Shown piece by piece: positions 19,376 to 26,832 of a stretch of DNA of 64,000 nucleotides. Source of the DNA: an archaeon. Its GTDB lineage: Archaea; Nanobdellota; Nanobdellia; Woesearchaeales; GW2011-AR9. The notes beneath the pieces were generated by a model that made no database searches, was not told the DNA's origin, and saw nothing but the letters and a program-made list of their open reading frames with translations. Location of the stretch: assembly GCA_018697095.1 (NCBI GenBank), contig JABHSG010000004.1, positions 1-64,000 of the forward strand, given 5' to 3'. The translations under genes and the position numbers were made by a program. Numbering within the stretch: position 1 is the stretch's first letter; each line of letters starts with the position of its first letter.

Positions 19376-20275
19376 ATGAATCAGACTGGGCAAAAAATAA
19401 TCTCAAAGACATCAATTAAGAGTAAGATTCACACCATTCGTGGAGTTCAGGTGATGCTTGACAGTGATTTGGCTTTTTTATACAATGTTGAAACAAAAGT
19501 TCTAAATCAAGCTATAAAGAGAAACATCGAAAGATTCCCTTTTGGATTCATGTTTCAAATATCAAAAGTCGAGTTAGAAAATTTGAGGTCACAAATTGTG
19601 ACCTCAAACGAGAATAGGGGAGGTAGACGTTATTTGCCATATGTATTCACAGAACAAGGAGTTGCCATGCTCTCAGCTGTCCTCAAAAGCCAAACTGCAA
19701 TAAAAGTGAGCATTCAAATAATGCAAGCTTTTGTTGATATGAGGCACTTCATCAAAGAAAACGCCCAAATCTTCCAAAGGTTAGATACTATAGAACAAAA
19801 GCAAATAACTCACAAAATTGAATCAGATGAAAAATTCAATAAAATATTTGATGCCATTGAAAGCAAAGAAATAGTTCCTAAAAAAGGAATCTTCTTTGAG
19901 GGACAAATCTTTGATGCATACACACTCATTTCAGATATAATCCGCAGTGCCAAAAAATCTATTGTTCTTATAGACAATTATGTGGATGATACTGTATTGA
20001 CGCAGTTTAGCAAACGAAATAAAAATGTGCCAGTCACTATATTCACAAAGAAGCTTTCTAAACAACTCTCATTGGATCTAGGAAAACACAATGCCCAGTA
20101 TCCGAAAATAACTATAAATGAATTTAATAGTTCACATGATCGTTTTCTCATAATTGATGATAAAGAAGTCTATCATCTAGGAGCATCACTTAAAGACCTA
20201 GGTAAGAAATGGTTTGCATTCTCAAAGTTTGATAAAGAAGCACTCACTATATTGGGTAAATTAAACTTAGAATAA
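19376..20275 (+). CDS. ORF6N-domain protein (phage antirepressor-like)
   Basis: 299 residues. The N-terminal 110 residues are an ORF6N DNA-binding domain (HTIRGVQVMLDSDLAFLY, RFPFGFMFQ, LPYVFTEQGVAML, SIQIMQAFVDMRHF), common in phage and mobile-element proteins. The middle has a coiled coil (about 128-165). The C-terminal third (KGIFFEGQIFDAY, VLIDNYVDD, HDRFLIIDD, VYHLGASLKDLG) resembles a single PLD-like HKD-type fold often fused to ORF6N, but the full catalytic motif is not intact to my eye. ATG at 19376 fits the leaderless promoter; another ATG at 19363 opens only an 18-codon frame. Confidence 0.8.
   Translation: MNQTGQKIISKTSIKSKIHTIRGVQVMLDSDLAFLYNVETKVLNQAIKRNIERFPFGFMFQISKVELENLRSQIVTSNENRGGRRYLPYVFTEQGVAMLSAVLKSQTAIKVSIQIMQAFVDMRHFIKENAQIFQRLDTIEQKQITHKIESDEKFNKIFDAIESKEIVPKKGIFFEGQIFDAYTLISDIIRSAKKSIVLIDNYVDDTVLTQFSKRNKNVPVTIFTKKLSKQLSLDLGKHNAQYPKITINEFNSSHDRFLIIDDKEVYHLGASLKDLGKKWFAFSKFDKEALTILGKLNLE
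19583..19607. repeat. Palindrome inside ORF6N gene matching hairpin A
   Basis: TTGAGGTC-N9-GACCTCAA again, with only central differences from 19250-19274 (ACAAATTGT instead of GCAATTTGC). Here it encodes the conserved ENLRSQIVTSN stretch of the ORF6N domain. Confidence 0.75.
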
Positions 20276-20276
20276 A

Positions 20277-20834
20277 CTAATCTGACAATACTTTTTTTCT
20301 CTCTCCAGGAATATTTTGGTGAACTTCATCACGTGCTTGACAATCAAGCATGTATGAAACGATTCTCCACGGTTTCCACGGCTGAAGTATGACATCACGA
20401 ACAAAATCTACCTCTTCTAACTGATCCATTTTTGCAATTTTTTCTTTAAGAACTTCATTTAATCCTTCTGTTTCAATCAGTTGATCCAAACGCTGAAATG
20501 TTTCATCTGCAACACCTTCTGGAAATGAAAGATCATTTTCTGTGGATAATGTTATGTACCCTTCAGAACCAACTAGCATGTAGCTCACTAATGTTCTATG
20601 AAAACCATTTATGATAGTAACTCCCTCTGGACTTAACCCTCCATTCGCTGGACAAAGTCTACCAAAATATGCTTTCTCTACAACGCGATCAAATTTCACT
20701 GAGTGAAATGAATTAGGAAGTCTTGTAATAGAAGAAAGAGGTAATACTTGTGAGCCAACGCAAACTTCAGGGAACATCAAGTGAAGTCCTTCGTATTGTT
20801 GAACAATATCAGGGGAATAACGAACTGGATTCAT
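20277..20834 (-). CDS. Hypothetical protein, 185 residues
   Basis: Not recognised. Acidic, soluble, no signal peptide or membrane segment. INGFHRTLVSYMLVG near residue 75 faintly resembles the G-x-H-R-x-x-A element of ParB/Srx-like folds, not enough for a call. Converges on the ORF6N gene with a 1-bp gap. The 220 bp upstream hold no convincing gene. Confidence 0.55.
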   Translation of the reverse strand: MNPVRYSPDIVQQYEGLHLMFPEVCVGSQVLPLSSITRLPNSFHSVKFDRVVEKAYFGRLCPANGGLSPEGVTIINGFHRTLVSYMLVGSEGYITLSTENDLSFPEGVADETFQRLDQLIETEGLNEVLKEKIAKMDQLEEVDFVRDVILQPWKPWRIVSYMLDCQARDEVHQNIPGERKKVLSD

Positions 20835-21057
20835 AATGTTCTCAAATCAAGGCTACTTTATAAAACTAATTCACAATTAATCACTTGTCAGTAACTATTG
20901 TCTTCATCTGCATTCTGCGCAGCCATTATGTTAGTAGCGATAGTCTTCTTTAGAATCACAGGCCAGCACATCAAAGTCAAAGCGTGAAAGAGAATAATAA
21001 ATTAAAAATTAATAAAACATCAGTGGAATTTCAACATTAAATTTGGAATGATGGGAT

Positions 21058-21300
21058 TCAATTTTTTAGTTCATCAATAAGCTTTTCATGCCTTGACATG
21101 TAACTAAAAACAAATATAAACCAGGCTGCAGCAAATAAAATTGAGGTCCAGAAAAATGTAGTTTGGGCAATCTCATTTTTATTATAAAACGACCAGTACC
21201 CAACCTGATTAGATATTAATGCAGTCAAAGACACTGCAAACCAAGTTTTATGAAAATCAACCTTTGCTTTCAAAATTTCTATTTTATTATTTTTAATCAT
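21058..21300 (-). CDS. Small membrane protein, 80 residues
   Basis: Two hydrophobic helices (about 18-34 and 45-66) with a polar C-terminus (SRHEKLIDELKN). Its ATG overlaps the stop of the 53-residue frame upstream by 8 bases (ATGATTAA), so the two are coupled. Function unknown; small two-helix pairs can be holin-like or toxin-like, but nothing specific supports that. Confidence 0.6.
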   Translation of the reverse strand: MIKNNKIEILKAKVDFHKTWFAVSLTALISNQVGYWSFYNKNEIAQTTFFWTSILFAAAWFIFVFSYMSRHEKLIDELKN

Positions 21301-21454
21301 TTTTTGTCCCGTAATAAATTAAAATTGCTCCAAACAGAGAAAATATAGTTTTTGTCAATAAACCAATTGCAGAAAACCAAGTCCCGATGGCAAGACTTAC
21401 TCCTATGGTCACTGCCATTGCTTTTCCAGATATTACATTTGAAATTTTTATCAT
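21293..21454 (-). CDS. Small membrane protein, 53 residues
   Basis: 54 codons from ATG at 21454. The product (MIKISNVISGKAMAVTIGVS..., ending IYYGTKND) has two hydrophobic stretches. AAAAGGTGATTT just upstream is one of the best ribosome sites in the window, and the frame overlaps the next gene by 8 bases, so it is very likely translated. No family recognised. Confidence 0.6.
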   Translation of the reverse strand: MIKISNVISGKAMAVTIGVSLAIGTWFSAIGLLTKTIFSLFGAILIYYGTKND

Positions 21455-21598
21455 TTTTTTAAATCACCTTTTACGCATTCAAAAAGTGATAGAAGTAAGA
21501 GATGCATGTTGCTTCCCTCACAACCATCACCTCTGATTTTAATTTTTAATTTTTTAGTTTATTAATCTTATGAAAGAAAATTAATGTAGTCTTATTAC

Positions 21599-22714
21599 TC
21601 ACTTTACCATACTCAGAACCTTCTGCACCAATTCAGGTCTAACATAATTGTTCACAGTCACAGTATAGCTATCTTGCCACTCTCTGGTTTTCTTATTGAA
21701 TTTCTTATGACCAAGAGCATGAGCCACTGATAAAAATAATTCTTCTTTCTCATCTCGACTTATTCGCTTACGCCCAGACACAAAACTGCTTACTGTAGAT
21801 GTCGCATAATATGACCTAACAATATGAGGATAGAACTCTTCGCCGCAGTACCGTAAAAATGCTTTTTTAAATTCTCGCTCAGCTAGTGGTTTACCAGTTT
21901 TGCCAGCAAACACATAGTCATTAGCCTTCAAAGCACGTAACATTTTCTTCAAACGAGTAACATACGCCAAAGGAAAACTTATCGACAAACTAATTGGAAC
22001 ACCATCTTTTCCTAAAAAATCAAAAGCAACTTTAGAACCATTAACTTTCACATTCTTTTTCATAAGTGTAGTGAGTCCACGATGCCCATGCGCTTTGAAG
22101 TAAGTCAAATTACCAATACGCATTTTACTTCTAAGTAAAGTAAACATAGGTACTGCCATTGAATCATTAGAATCACTAAGCCCACGTTTCACAGAAGCAA
22201 GTAATTTAGAATAATGAGATCCAAACTTTTCTACTTTCACATACTTACTAGCTCTATGTGCTTTTCTTTTAGTAAGTGTATAAACATAAGACCAAGTTCC
22301 ACCTTTGTTTTGGTAAAGTACATCCCAATGGTCATGTGAGTCTTGATCATGTATACGTAAGTATGGTGAAAATAATGAATAAGCTTTCTCAAGCACTTCT
22401 CCATTAGGTAAAACATTAATTCTAGCACCCTGAGCCATACCTGAAGATGACAGCTGTCCTTTAAGCCAGCGAGAATCCTTTGTATCGACAAGCACCTTAA
22501 ACTTCCGTGCAGCCTTAAACAACTTAGCTACAGATAAAACACAACTCATATCCAGCCAAGCTCCAGAGTCAACAATTCTTTTCCAACCAGCACTACCAGA
22601 AACCTTGCGATACAAACAAAGATCCTTTGCTCCAACACGAAGTGTTCCAACAGCTACAGCTTTAACCTTAGCAGCAGCTTTCTTCACAGTTGCAGAACGT
22701 TTACGAGTAACCAT
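21599..22714 (-). CDS. Type IB DNA topoisomerase
   Basis: 371 residues from MVTRKRSATV. Relaxes DNA through a 3'-phosphotyrosine intermediate. Seen: the Arg region MRIGNLTYF followed by HGHRGLTTLMKKNV, the Lys loop FDFLGKDGV, the second Arg in HIVRSYYATSTV, ALGHKKF for the His/Lys position, and the catalytic Tyr in VNNYVRPELV near the C-terminus, in the order expected for the poxvirus/bacterial-size enzyme. Start: TATAA at 22738-22742 (minus strand TTATA) places the transcript start at about 22714, so the in-frame extension to 22765 is not transcribed. The Lys/Ala-rich N-terminus is histone-tail-like. Type IB enzymes of this kind are uncommon in archaea; transfer is plausible. Confidence 0.85.
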   Translation of the reverse strand: MVTRKRSATVKKAAAKVKAVAVGTLRVGAKDLCLYRKVSGSAGWKRIVDSGAWLDMSCVLSVAKLFKAARKFKVLVDTKDSRWLKGQLSSSGMAQGARINVLPNGEVLEKAYSLFSPYLRIHDQDSHDHWDVLYQNKGGTWSYVYTLTKRKAHRASKYVKVEKFGSHYSKLLASVKRGLSDSNDSMAVPMFTLLRSKMRIGNLTYFKAHGHRGLTTLMKKNVKVNGSKVAFDFLGKDGVPISLSISFPLAYVTRLKKMLRALKANDYVFAGKTGKPLAEREFKKAFLRYCGEEFYPHIVRSYYATSTVSSFVSGRKRISRDEKEELFLSVAHALGHKKFNKKTREWQDSYTVTVNNYVRPELVQKVLSMVK

Positions 22715-22737
22715 CAAGATAACAAACATTTCTAGAA

Positions 22738-22790
22738 TATAAATCTGGTGATTGCCACTGGTCACTGGTCAACCTCGGATAGCACTTATA
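22738..22790. promoter_or_regulatory. Divergent regulon promoter, topoisomerase IB / BRO-N
   Basis: Rightward: CACTGGTCAA (22763-22772), 13 bp, TTATA (22786-22790), ATG at 22815. Leftward: TATAA at 22738-22742 for the topoisomerase. An overlapping CACTGGTC copy at 22756-22763 lies 13 bp from that box, inverted relative to leftward transcription. Both starts are leaderless. Confidence 0.7.
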
Positions 22791-22814
22791 AGACGCTAAA
22801 TTAAGATACTATCT

Positions 22815-23731
22815 ATGGTAGGTACAAACAATAAAAATCACAGTAGTAACAATTCTAAACACCCAATCTCTTTATTTGAAGGGAAATCAATTCGCAAAAA
22901 ATGGCACAATGAACAGTGGTGGTTCGTGATCTCTGATGTGGTTTTGGCATTAACAAATTCTGTTAACCCTAAGGGCTACATTAAGGATATGAGGCGCCGT
23001 GACGAGCAGTTATCTCAAGGGTGGGGGCAAATTGCCACCCCCCTTCTAGTTTCAACAAAAGGTGGTAATCAAAAAATCAACTGTGCTAATACTGAAGGTC
23101 TCTTTCGTATAATTCAATCAATCCCTAGCAAAAAAGCAGAACCTTTCAAATTATGGCTAGCTAAAACTGGTTACGAACGTGTTCAAGAAATTGAAAACCC
23201 AGAACTTGCGCAAAACAGAGCAAGAAAATACTATGAAGCAAAAGGATATCCAAAAGAGTGGATAGACAAAAGGCTTCGTGGAATTGCTATTAGACAAGAT
23301 TTAACAGGGGAATGGAAAAATAGAGAAGTCAATGAAAATACTGAGTTTGCAATTCTAACAAATGAAATTAGTAAAGCAACATTTGGCAAAACAGTTGGAG
23401 AATACAAGGAGTTCAAGGGGCTTAGCAAAAGAAACAAAAATAATAATCTAAGAGATCATATGACTGATTGGGAACTTATTTTTAACCTGCTTGGAGAAAA
23501 AGCAAGTACTGACACCTTAGAAAACGAAGTTTTCGAGTGCCAGAAATTTGGAATAAATTTCTGAGCATTACCAAAGCCAGAGATTCTATTGGATTTGAAG
23601 AATGTAAAAGTTCAGCAAAAAGAGGTGGTGAAATTGCCAAAAATGCAAGATTAGAATTAGAACAAGAAACAAAACAAAAAGTAGTTTCCAAAACAAATTA
23701 TTTAGAATTAAAAATCAAAAAAATAAAATAA
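22815..23731 (+). pseudogene. BRO-N (DinD-like) protein gene interrupted by hairpin element
   Basis: The first frame (22815-23564, 249 residues) is a BRO family N-terminal domain (ISLFEGKSIRKKWHNEQWWFVISDVVLALT, NTEGLFRIIQSIPSKKAEPFKLWLAKTGYERVQE) and closely resembles the intact paralogue at 44491-45351. It derails after LLGEKASTDT; the expected continuation (ITKARDSIGFEECKSSAKRGGEIAKNARLELE...VVSKTNYL) appears in another frame from about 23567 to 23731. About 50 bp with two palindromes sit between, so an insertion shifted the frame. A truncated protein with the DNA-binding domain could still be made. Promoter intact. Confidence 0.75.
23520..23563. repeat. Paired-hairpin element F, inside the BRO-N gene
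   Basis: GAAAAC-GAA-GTTTTC (23520-23534) and CAGAAATTT-GGAAT-AAATTTCTG (23541-23563). The second has the AGAAAT...ATTTCT arms seen in elements C, D and E. It falls where the two halves of the BRO-N reading frame separate, and the TGA ending the first frame overlaps its last arm. Confidence 0.7.
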
Positions 23732-23736
23732 AAACT

Positions 23737-23777
23737 GCAAGATCTTATCTTGCCGGTTTAGCAATACATAGTATTGC
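23737..23777. terminator. Paired-hairpin element B between convergent genes
   Basis: GCAAGAT-CTT-ATCTTGC (23737-23753) and GCAATAC-ATA-GTATTGC (23761-23777), between the BRO-N gene and the convergent membrane-protein gene. A-rich on both sides, so T-rich in either transcript. Starts with AAAACTGCAAG like element C. Confidence 0.65.
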
Positions 23778-23794
23778 AAAAAAATAAACTAAAC

Positions 23795-24181
23795 TTATCT
23801 AAGTATTGCCAAAGCAGCCCATAGCATTAAACCTAGCCAAACTACAATCGGGAACCATAAACGTCCTACAAGACCTTTTTCTTTTAGAACTTTTTTAGTC
23901 ATACTTACAATCACGTCTGGAAATTGTGCATACATAGCCATGATCAATAGTGACAAAAACACCATTGCTCCAAATATTTCTACGATGCTCATCCATCCAA
24001 GTAAGTACCAAAGCATAAGTGCTGCTAATACATAACTAACCACCATCAAAACTTTTGGTTTAGAAAACATTTTTTCAACTATGCCCATCCATTTTTTTGG
24101 ATCACGTAAAACTACTATTGTTTTAATCAGTCCAAGCACAACAAATGCCAAAACAATCCATTCAATTATACTAATTGCCAT
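23795..24181 (-). CDS. Small polytopic membrane protein
   Basis: 128 residues with about four hydrophobic helices (2-22, 45-62, 65-84, 105-126) and a basic segment RDPKKWMGIVEKMFSKP after the first. Its ATG is 1 bp after the stop of the DUF5667-like gene, so they are co-transcribed. Family not recognised. Confidence 0.65.
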   Translation of the reverse strand: MAISIIEWIVLAFVVLGLIKTIVVLRDPKKWMGIVEKMFSKPKVLMVVSYVLAALMLWYLLGWMSIVEIFGAMVFLSLLIMAMYAQFPDVIVSMTKKVLKEKGLVGRLWFPIVVWLGLMLWAALAILR

Positions 24182-24182
24182 T

Positions 24183-24920
24183 TTATTCTTCTACCTCTTC
24201 ACTTTCTTCTTCTTCAACTTCAGAATCGTCATCTTCCATTTCAGTTTCTTCTTCCATTTCTGATTCATCAGCATCATCTAAGTCAGAATTTCCTTTTCCT
24301 TGTGAACCAGGTTCTTCAGGTTTACCTTTGCCTTCTGGTGCACCATGGCGAGCAACAGCTGCCATTGCATTCTCAAGACCTTTTTGTGCGGCCTCAGGTG
24401 CTTTGGATAGAACTCCCTCTAAAACAGCAAGTGCATTAGCACCAGCGGCTTTGTCAGAATTATGTTCTTCTAATGCAGCGTATGCTTTTTCAACACCTTG
24501 AGAACTTCGTAAAATAGCATTGTCCAGTCCAGCATGTGCAGCTTCAGGTGCATTTTCTCGAACTTGCGCTAACTTATCTAAATGTTTAGCAGCTTGAACT
24601 AATACTTTCTCAGAATCATCTTCACTACTTTGTGCTTTTCTTTCTTGTTTAGCCATTGCTTTTTCATATGCAGAAACTGCTTTTTCAAGTCCTTTCTCAT
24701 TACCTGCTTGCGCCATTGCAATAGCTTCAGCAGCTTTTTCGTTAGCTACACTTTCAGGGTTTTGAAATGCATCAAAAAATTGATCTAAAAAATACAGTGG
24801 GCTATCAGGATTCATACCTGTTTCAAGCACTAATTCTTCTGAATCAACTTCAATATCTTCAGCAGCTACAAAACTAGCAACTAAAAGAAAACATAACGTA
24901 AATACAATTAATTTTTTCAT
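24183..24920 (-). CDS. Exported DUF5667-like helical protein with acidic tail
   Basis: 245 residues. Signal peptide 1-20 (ending in FVAAE). Then GMNPDSPLYFLDQFFDAFQ, the typical DUF5667 opening (P-x-S-x-x-Y-x-x-K/D), and an Ala-rich helical array with repeated APEAAxxGLxNAI units (near 110 and 163). The last 40 residues are almost all Asp, Glu and Ser. Exported proteins of this type are frequent in DPANN archaea; function unknown. GAGGT lies 8-12 bp before the ATG. Encoded together with the small membrane protein after it. Confidence 0.7.
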   Translation of the reverse strand: MKKLIVFTLCFLLVASFVAAEDIEVDSEELVLETGMNPDSPLYFLDQFFDAFQNPESVANEKAAEAIAMAQAGNEKGLEKAVSAYEKAMAKQERKAQSSEDDSEKVLVQAAKHLDKLAQVRENAPEAAHAGLDNAILRSSQGVEKAYAALEEHNSDKAAGANALAVLEGVLSKAPEAAQKGLENAMAAVARHGAPEGKGKPEEPGSQGKGNSDLDDADESEMEEETEMEDDDSEVEEEESEEVEE

Positions 24921-24967
24921 TTTAATACCTCTTTTTTAATTCAATAAACTAAATCACTAATTCTAAA

Positions 24968-25666
24968 CTATATGCCCCAGCCCAAGATAATCAAAAGAGC
25001 AAAGGACACAAACCCAATTACAAAATAATCTGCTCGTCCATCACGACCAAACGGAATATGGTGACGAACAACTGTGAACATTAGTACACCAATAGCAAGG
25101 CCCATTAGGACAAATTCTACCCATAGCGGGATCCATGGAGCAAATAACACTCCAATTAATGCTCCTACAATAGTTGAGCTGGAAAGCATTAGTGATTTCC
25201 AAAACTGTTTGTGTGGTTTTGTAGGGAGTGTCGAAACAAATGTGTATGAGAAAATTGTTGCAAAATATAAGGCTCCTTCAAACAAAGAAATTCGTGCCAA
25301 ATAAACCATTACCATTCCAACTATTACATGGTAGACATACGAAAAAACATTTTCTTCCTTACTAAGCATTTTTACAAGCCCATGTTTATGGTGATGCAAG
25401 TAAATCTCTTTTTCGATAACATGATGGATGGTAAAACCAAACAAAACTGACAAAAACAAATATTCAGAGATCTCAAAAGCGCCTTGAGTGAAACGTGGAT
25501 AAAACTCAAGTAAAAGATATGTGATAGAAACACCTGCAGCAAATGAAACAATTTTTTGTTTGTTTGATTTATGCCTAATTTTGAACTTGTTTGCATACAT
25601 GTATACAATAGAAACAATAACTGCAAACACTAAAGGTAAAACTGTACCAGTCACAACATTAACCAT
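24968..25666 (-). CDS. ZIP-like polytopic membrane protein
   Basis: 232 residues from MVNVVTG; a TTG 9 bases earlier is also possible. About seven helices. HHVIEKEIYLHHHKHG forms a His-rich loop after helix 3, and YHVIVGMVMVYLARISLFEGALYFATIFSY places His and Glu inside helices, reminiscent of ZIP metal transporters, though the exact HNxPEG motif is missing. Another His pair lies at VVRHHIPFG. Metal transport is inferred with modest confidence. An inverted repeat (25682-25704) just upstream could be a metal-sensor operator. Confidence 0.5.
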   Translation of the reverse strand: MVNVVTGTVLPLVFAVIVSIVYMYANKFKIRHKSNKQKIVSFAAGVSITYLLLEFYPRFTQGAFEISEYLFLSVLFGFTIHHVIEKEIYLHHHKHGLVKMLSKEENVFSYVYHVIVGMVMVYLARISLFEGALYFATIFSYTFVSTLPTKPHKQFWKSLMLSSSTIVGALIGVLFAPWIPLWVEFVLMGLAIGVLMFTVVRHHIPFGRDGRADYFVIGFVSFALLIILGWGI

Positions 25667-25681
25667 CTTAAACAACTAAAA

Positions 25682-25704
25682 AACATTTTGCCCTTAAAAA
25701 TGTT
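25682..25704. promoter_or_regulatory. Inverted repeat upstream of the ZIP-like gene
   Basis: AACATTTT-N7-AAAATGTT, 16 bp before the ATG, downstream of a possible TATA (TCATAAAAATG, near 25735 on the minus strand). Position and symmetry fit a repressor operator or a leader hairpin. Confidence 0.4.
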
Positions 25705-25832
25705 CTTGAAAACAACGTCTAAAAACTTCATTTTTATGAACATATTGTAGAAACATACGCATTAGAGTTAACTTAAAACAAATTTAGAAACAAATAATAA
25801 AGAAACAAGTTATATTTTATCAGAAAATAAAC

Positions 25833-26165
25833 TTATTTTTGTGCACTTTGGTATGCACTTTCGACAATTCTATACAAGTTTCCAAGTTGATTATTGTCTG
25901 GATGGTTTTCAGGCACAGTATCTAACATGCTTCGTTCATTATCTCCACCAAAAAGTCTATCACCCATAATGTTTCTTGCATCAAAATAAAATTTTGGTTC
26001 ACCACTATCACTCTCTCCTCTTCCTAGTCTAACAGTTATCCCTCCTCTACTAGTGCCAGAATACATTCTAAACGCACCTTCAGGGTCCTCTAGTCTCCAA
26101 GGTCCAGCCATGGCAACAATACTCCATGCTACATCATAAGTTAACTGTCCTTGATCTACTACCAT
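25833..26165 (-). CDS. Hypothetical protein, 110 residues
   Basis: Soluble, no signal or membrane segment. Central beta-rich part (FRMYSGTSRGGITVRLGRG, PKFYFDARNIMG) followed by an acidic loop and a C-terminal helix. Not recognised. Base use matches its neighbours. Confidence 0.5.
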   Translation of the reverse strand: MVVDQGQLTYDVAWSIVAMAGPWRLEDPEGAFRMYSGTSRGGITVRLGRGESDSGEPKFYFDARNIMGDRLFGGDNERSMLDTVPENHPDNNQLGNLYRIVESAYQSAQK

Positions 26166-26246
26166 GATCTCTCAAAAGGGCTTCTCATTTAAAAAACCTA
26201 TACTCAAAACATAAACTTATTAACAACTTCTTCTTTTATTTTATTG

Positions 26247-26831
26247 ATGGATACAAAAATTTTTCTTTTAATTATAACAATATTAACTACAGTAACATTC
26301 TTACTATCTTGTTCACCAATGCTAGAAACAGATATTGATTATTCAGACATGGAAAATAACGAAGATGAAACGACAAATGAAGAACAAACTGAAGAAGAAT
26401 CAGCTTGGCAAGACATTCCTTTAACGAACATCAACACCCAGGCTACTTTCACAATCAAAGAACTTACGCAAAAACCAACACTTATCGAAACTTTTGCTGT
26501 TTGGTGCCCAACTTGTACCAGGCAACAAGGTATCATTCATGAACTATTAGAAGAGCAAACCTTAGATTTCAATGCACTATCACTTAACATTGATCCAAAT
26601 GAAGATGAAGTTCTAATCCAAGAACACATCGAAAAGAACAGTTTCGAAGCAGGAACTTACGCAATATCTCCAACAACCTTAACTCAAGCACTAATTGACC
26701 AGTACGGAATCACAATTGCAAGTGCACCGCAAGCTCCAATAGTTCTAATTTGTCCAAATGGAAACAGTGAACTTTTACAAAACGGACTTAAGACTGCAAA
26801 TGAATTAACTCAAGCTTTGGAGTCATGTTAA
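26247..26831 (+). CDS. Thioredoxin-like (TlpA-type) lipoprotein
   Basis: 194 residues. Hydrophobic N-terminus ending in the lipobox LLSCS (Cys near 23), so membrane-anchored outside the cell. An acidic linker (residues 30-52) precedes a thioredoxin fold: VWCPTCTRQQ carries the CxxC, and IASAPQAPIVLICPNG the cis-Pro region. It likely transfers electrons to exported protein disulfides and may be reduced by the nearby CcdA-like carrier (27839-28528). ATG 26247 is preferred over the adjoining TTG. Next gene starts 1 bp after its stop. Confidence 0.8.
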   Translation: MDTKIFLLIITILTTVTFLLSCSPMLETDIDYSDMENNEDETTNEEQTEEESAWQDIPLTNINTQATFTIKELTQKPTLIETFAVWCPTCTRQQGIIHELLEEQTLDFNALSLNIDPNEDEVLIQEHIEKNSFEAGTYAISPTTLTQALIDQYGITIASAPQAPIVLICPNGNSELLQNGLKTANELTQALESC

Positions 26832-26832
26832 T

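Noticed and set aside
19363-19419. 18-codon frame starting at ATG 19363
   Set aside because: It overlaps the ORF6N start in another frame and ends quickly; the transcript start is predicted at about 19374.
20888-20971. 27-codon minus-strand frame in the space before 20834
   Set aside because: No ribosome site, no promoter at the right distance, no recognisable pattern.
21470-21530. Possible 18-codon leader peptide before the two small membrane proteins
   Set aside because: GAGGTG directly abuts its ATG, too close for initiation; no attenuation structure seen.
24175-24501. Plus-strand Ser-rich frame opposite the DUF5667-like gene
   Set aside because: Antisense shadow of the acidic tail; no promoter.
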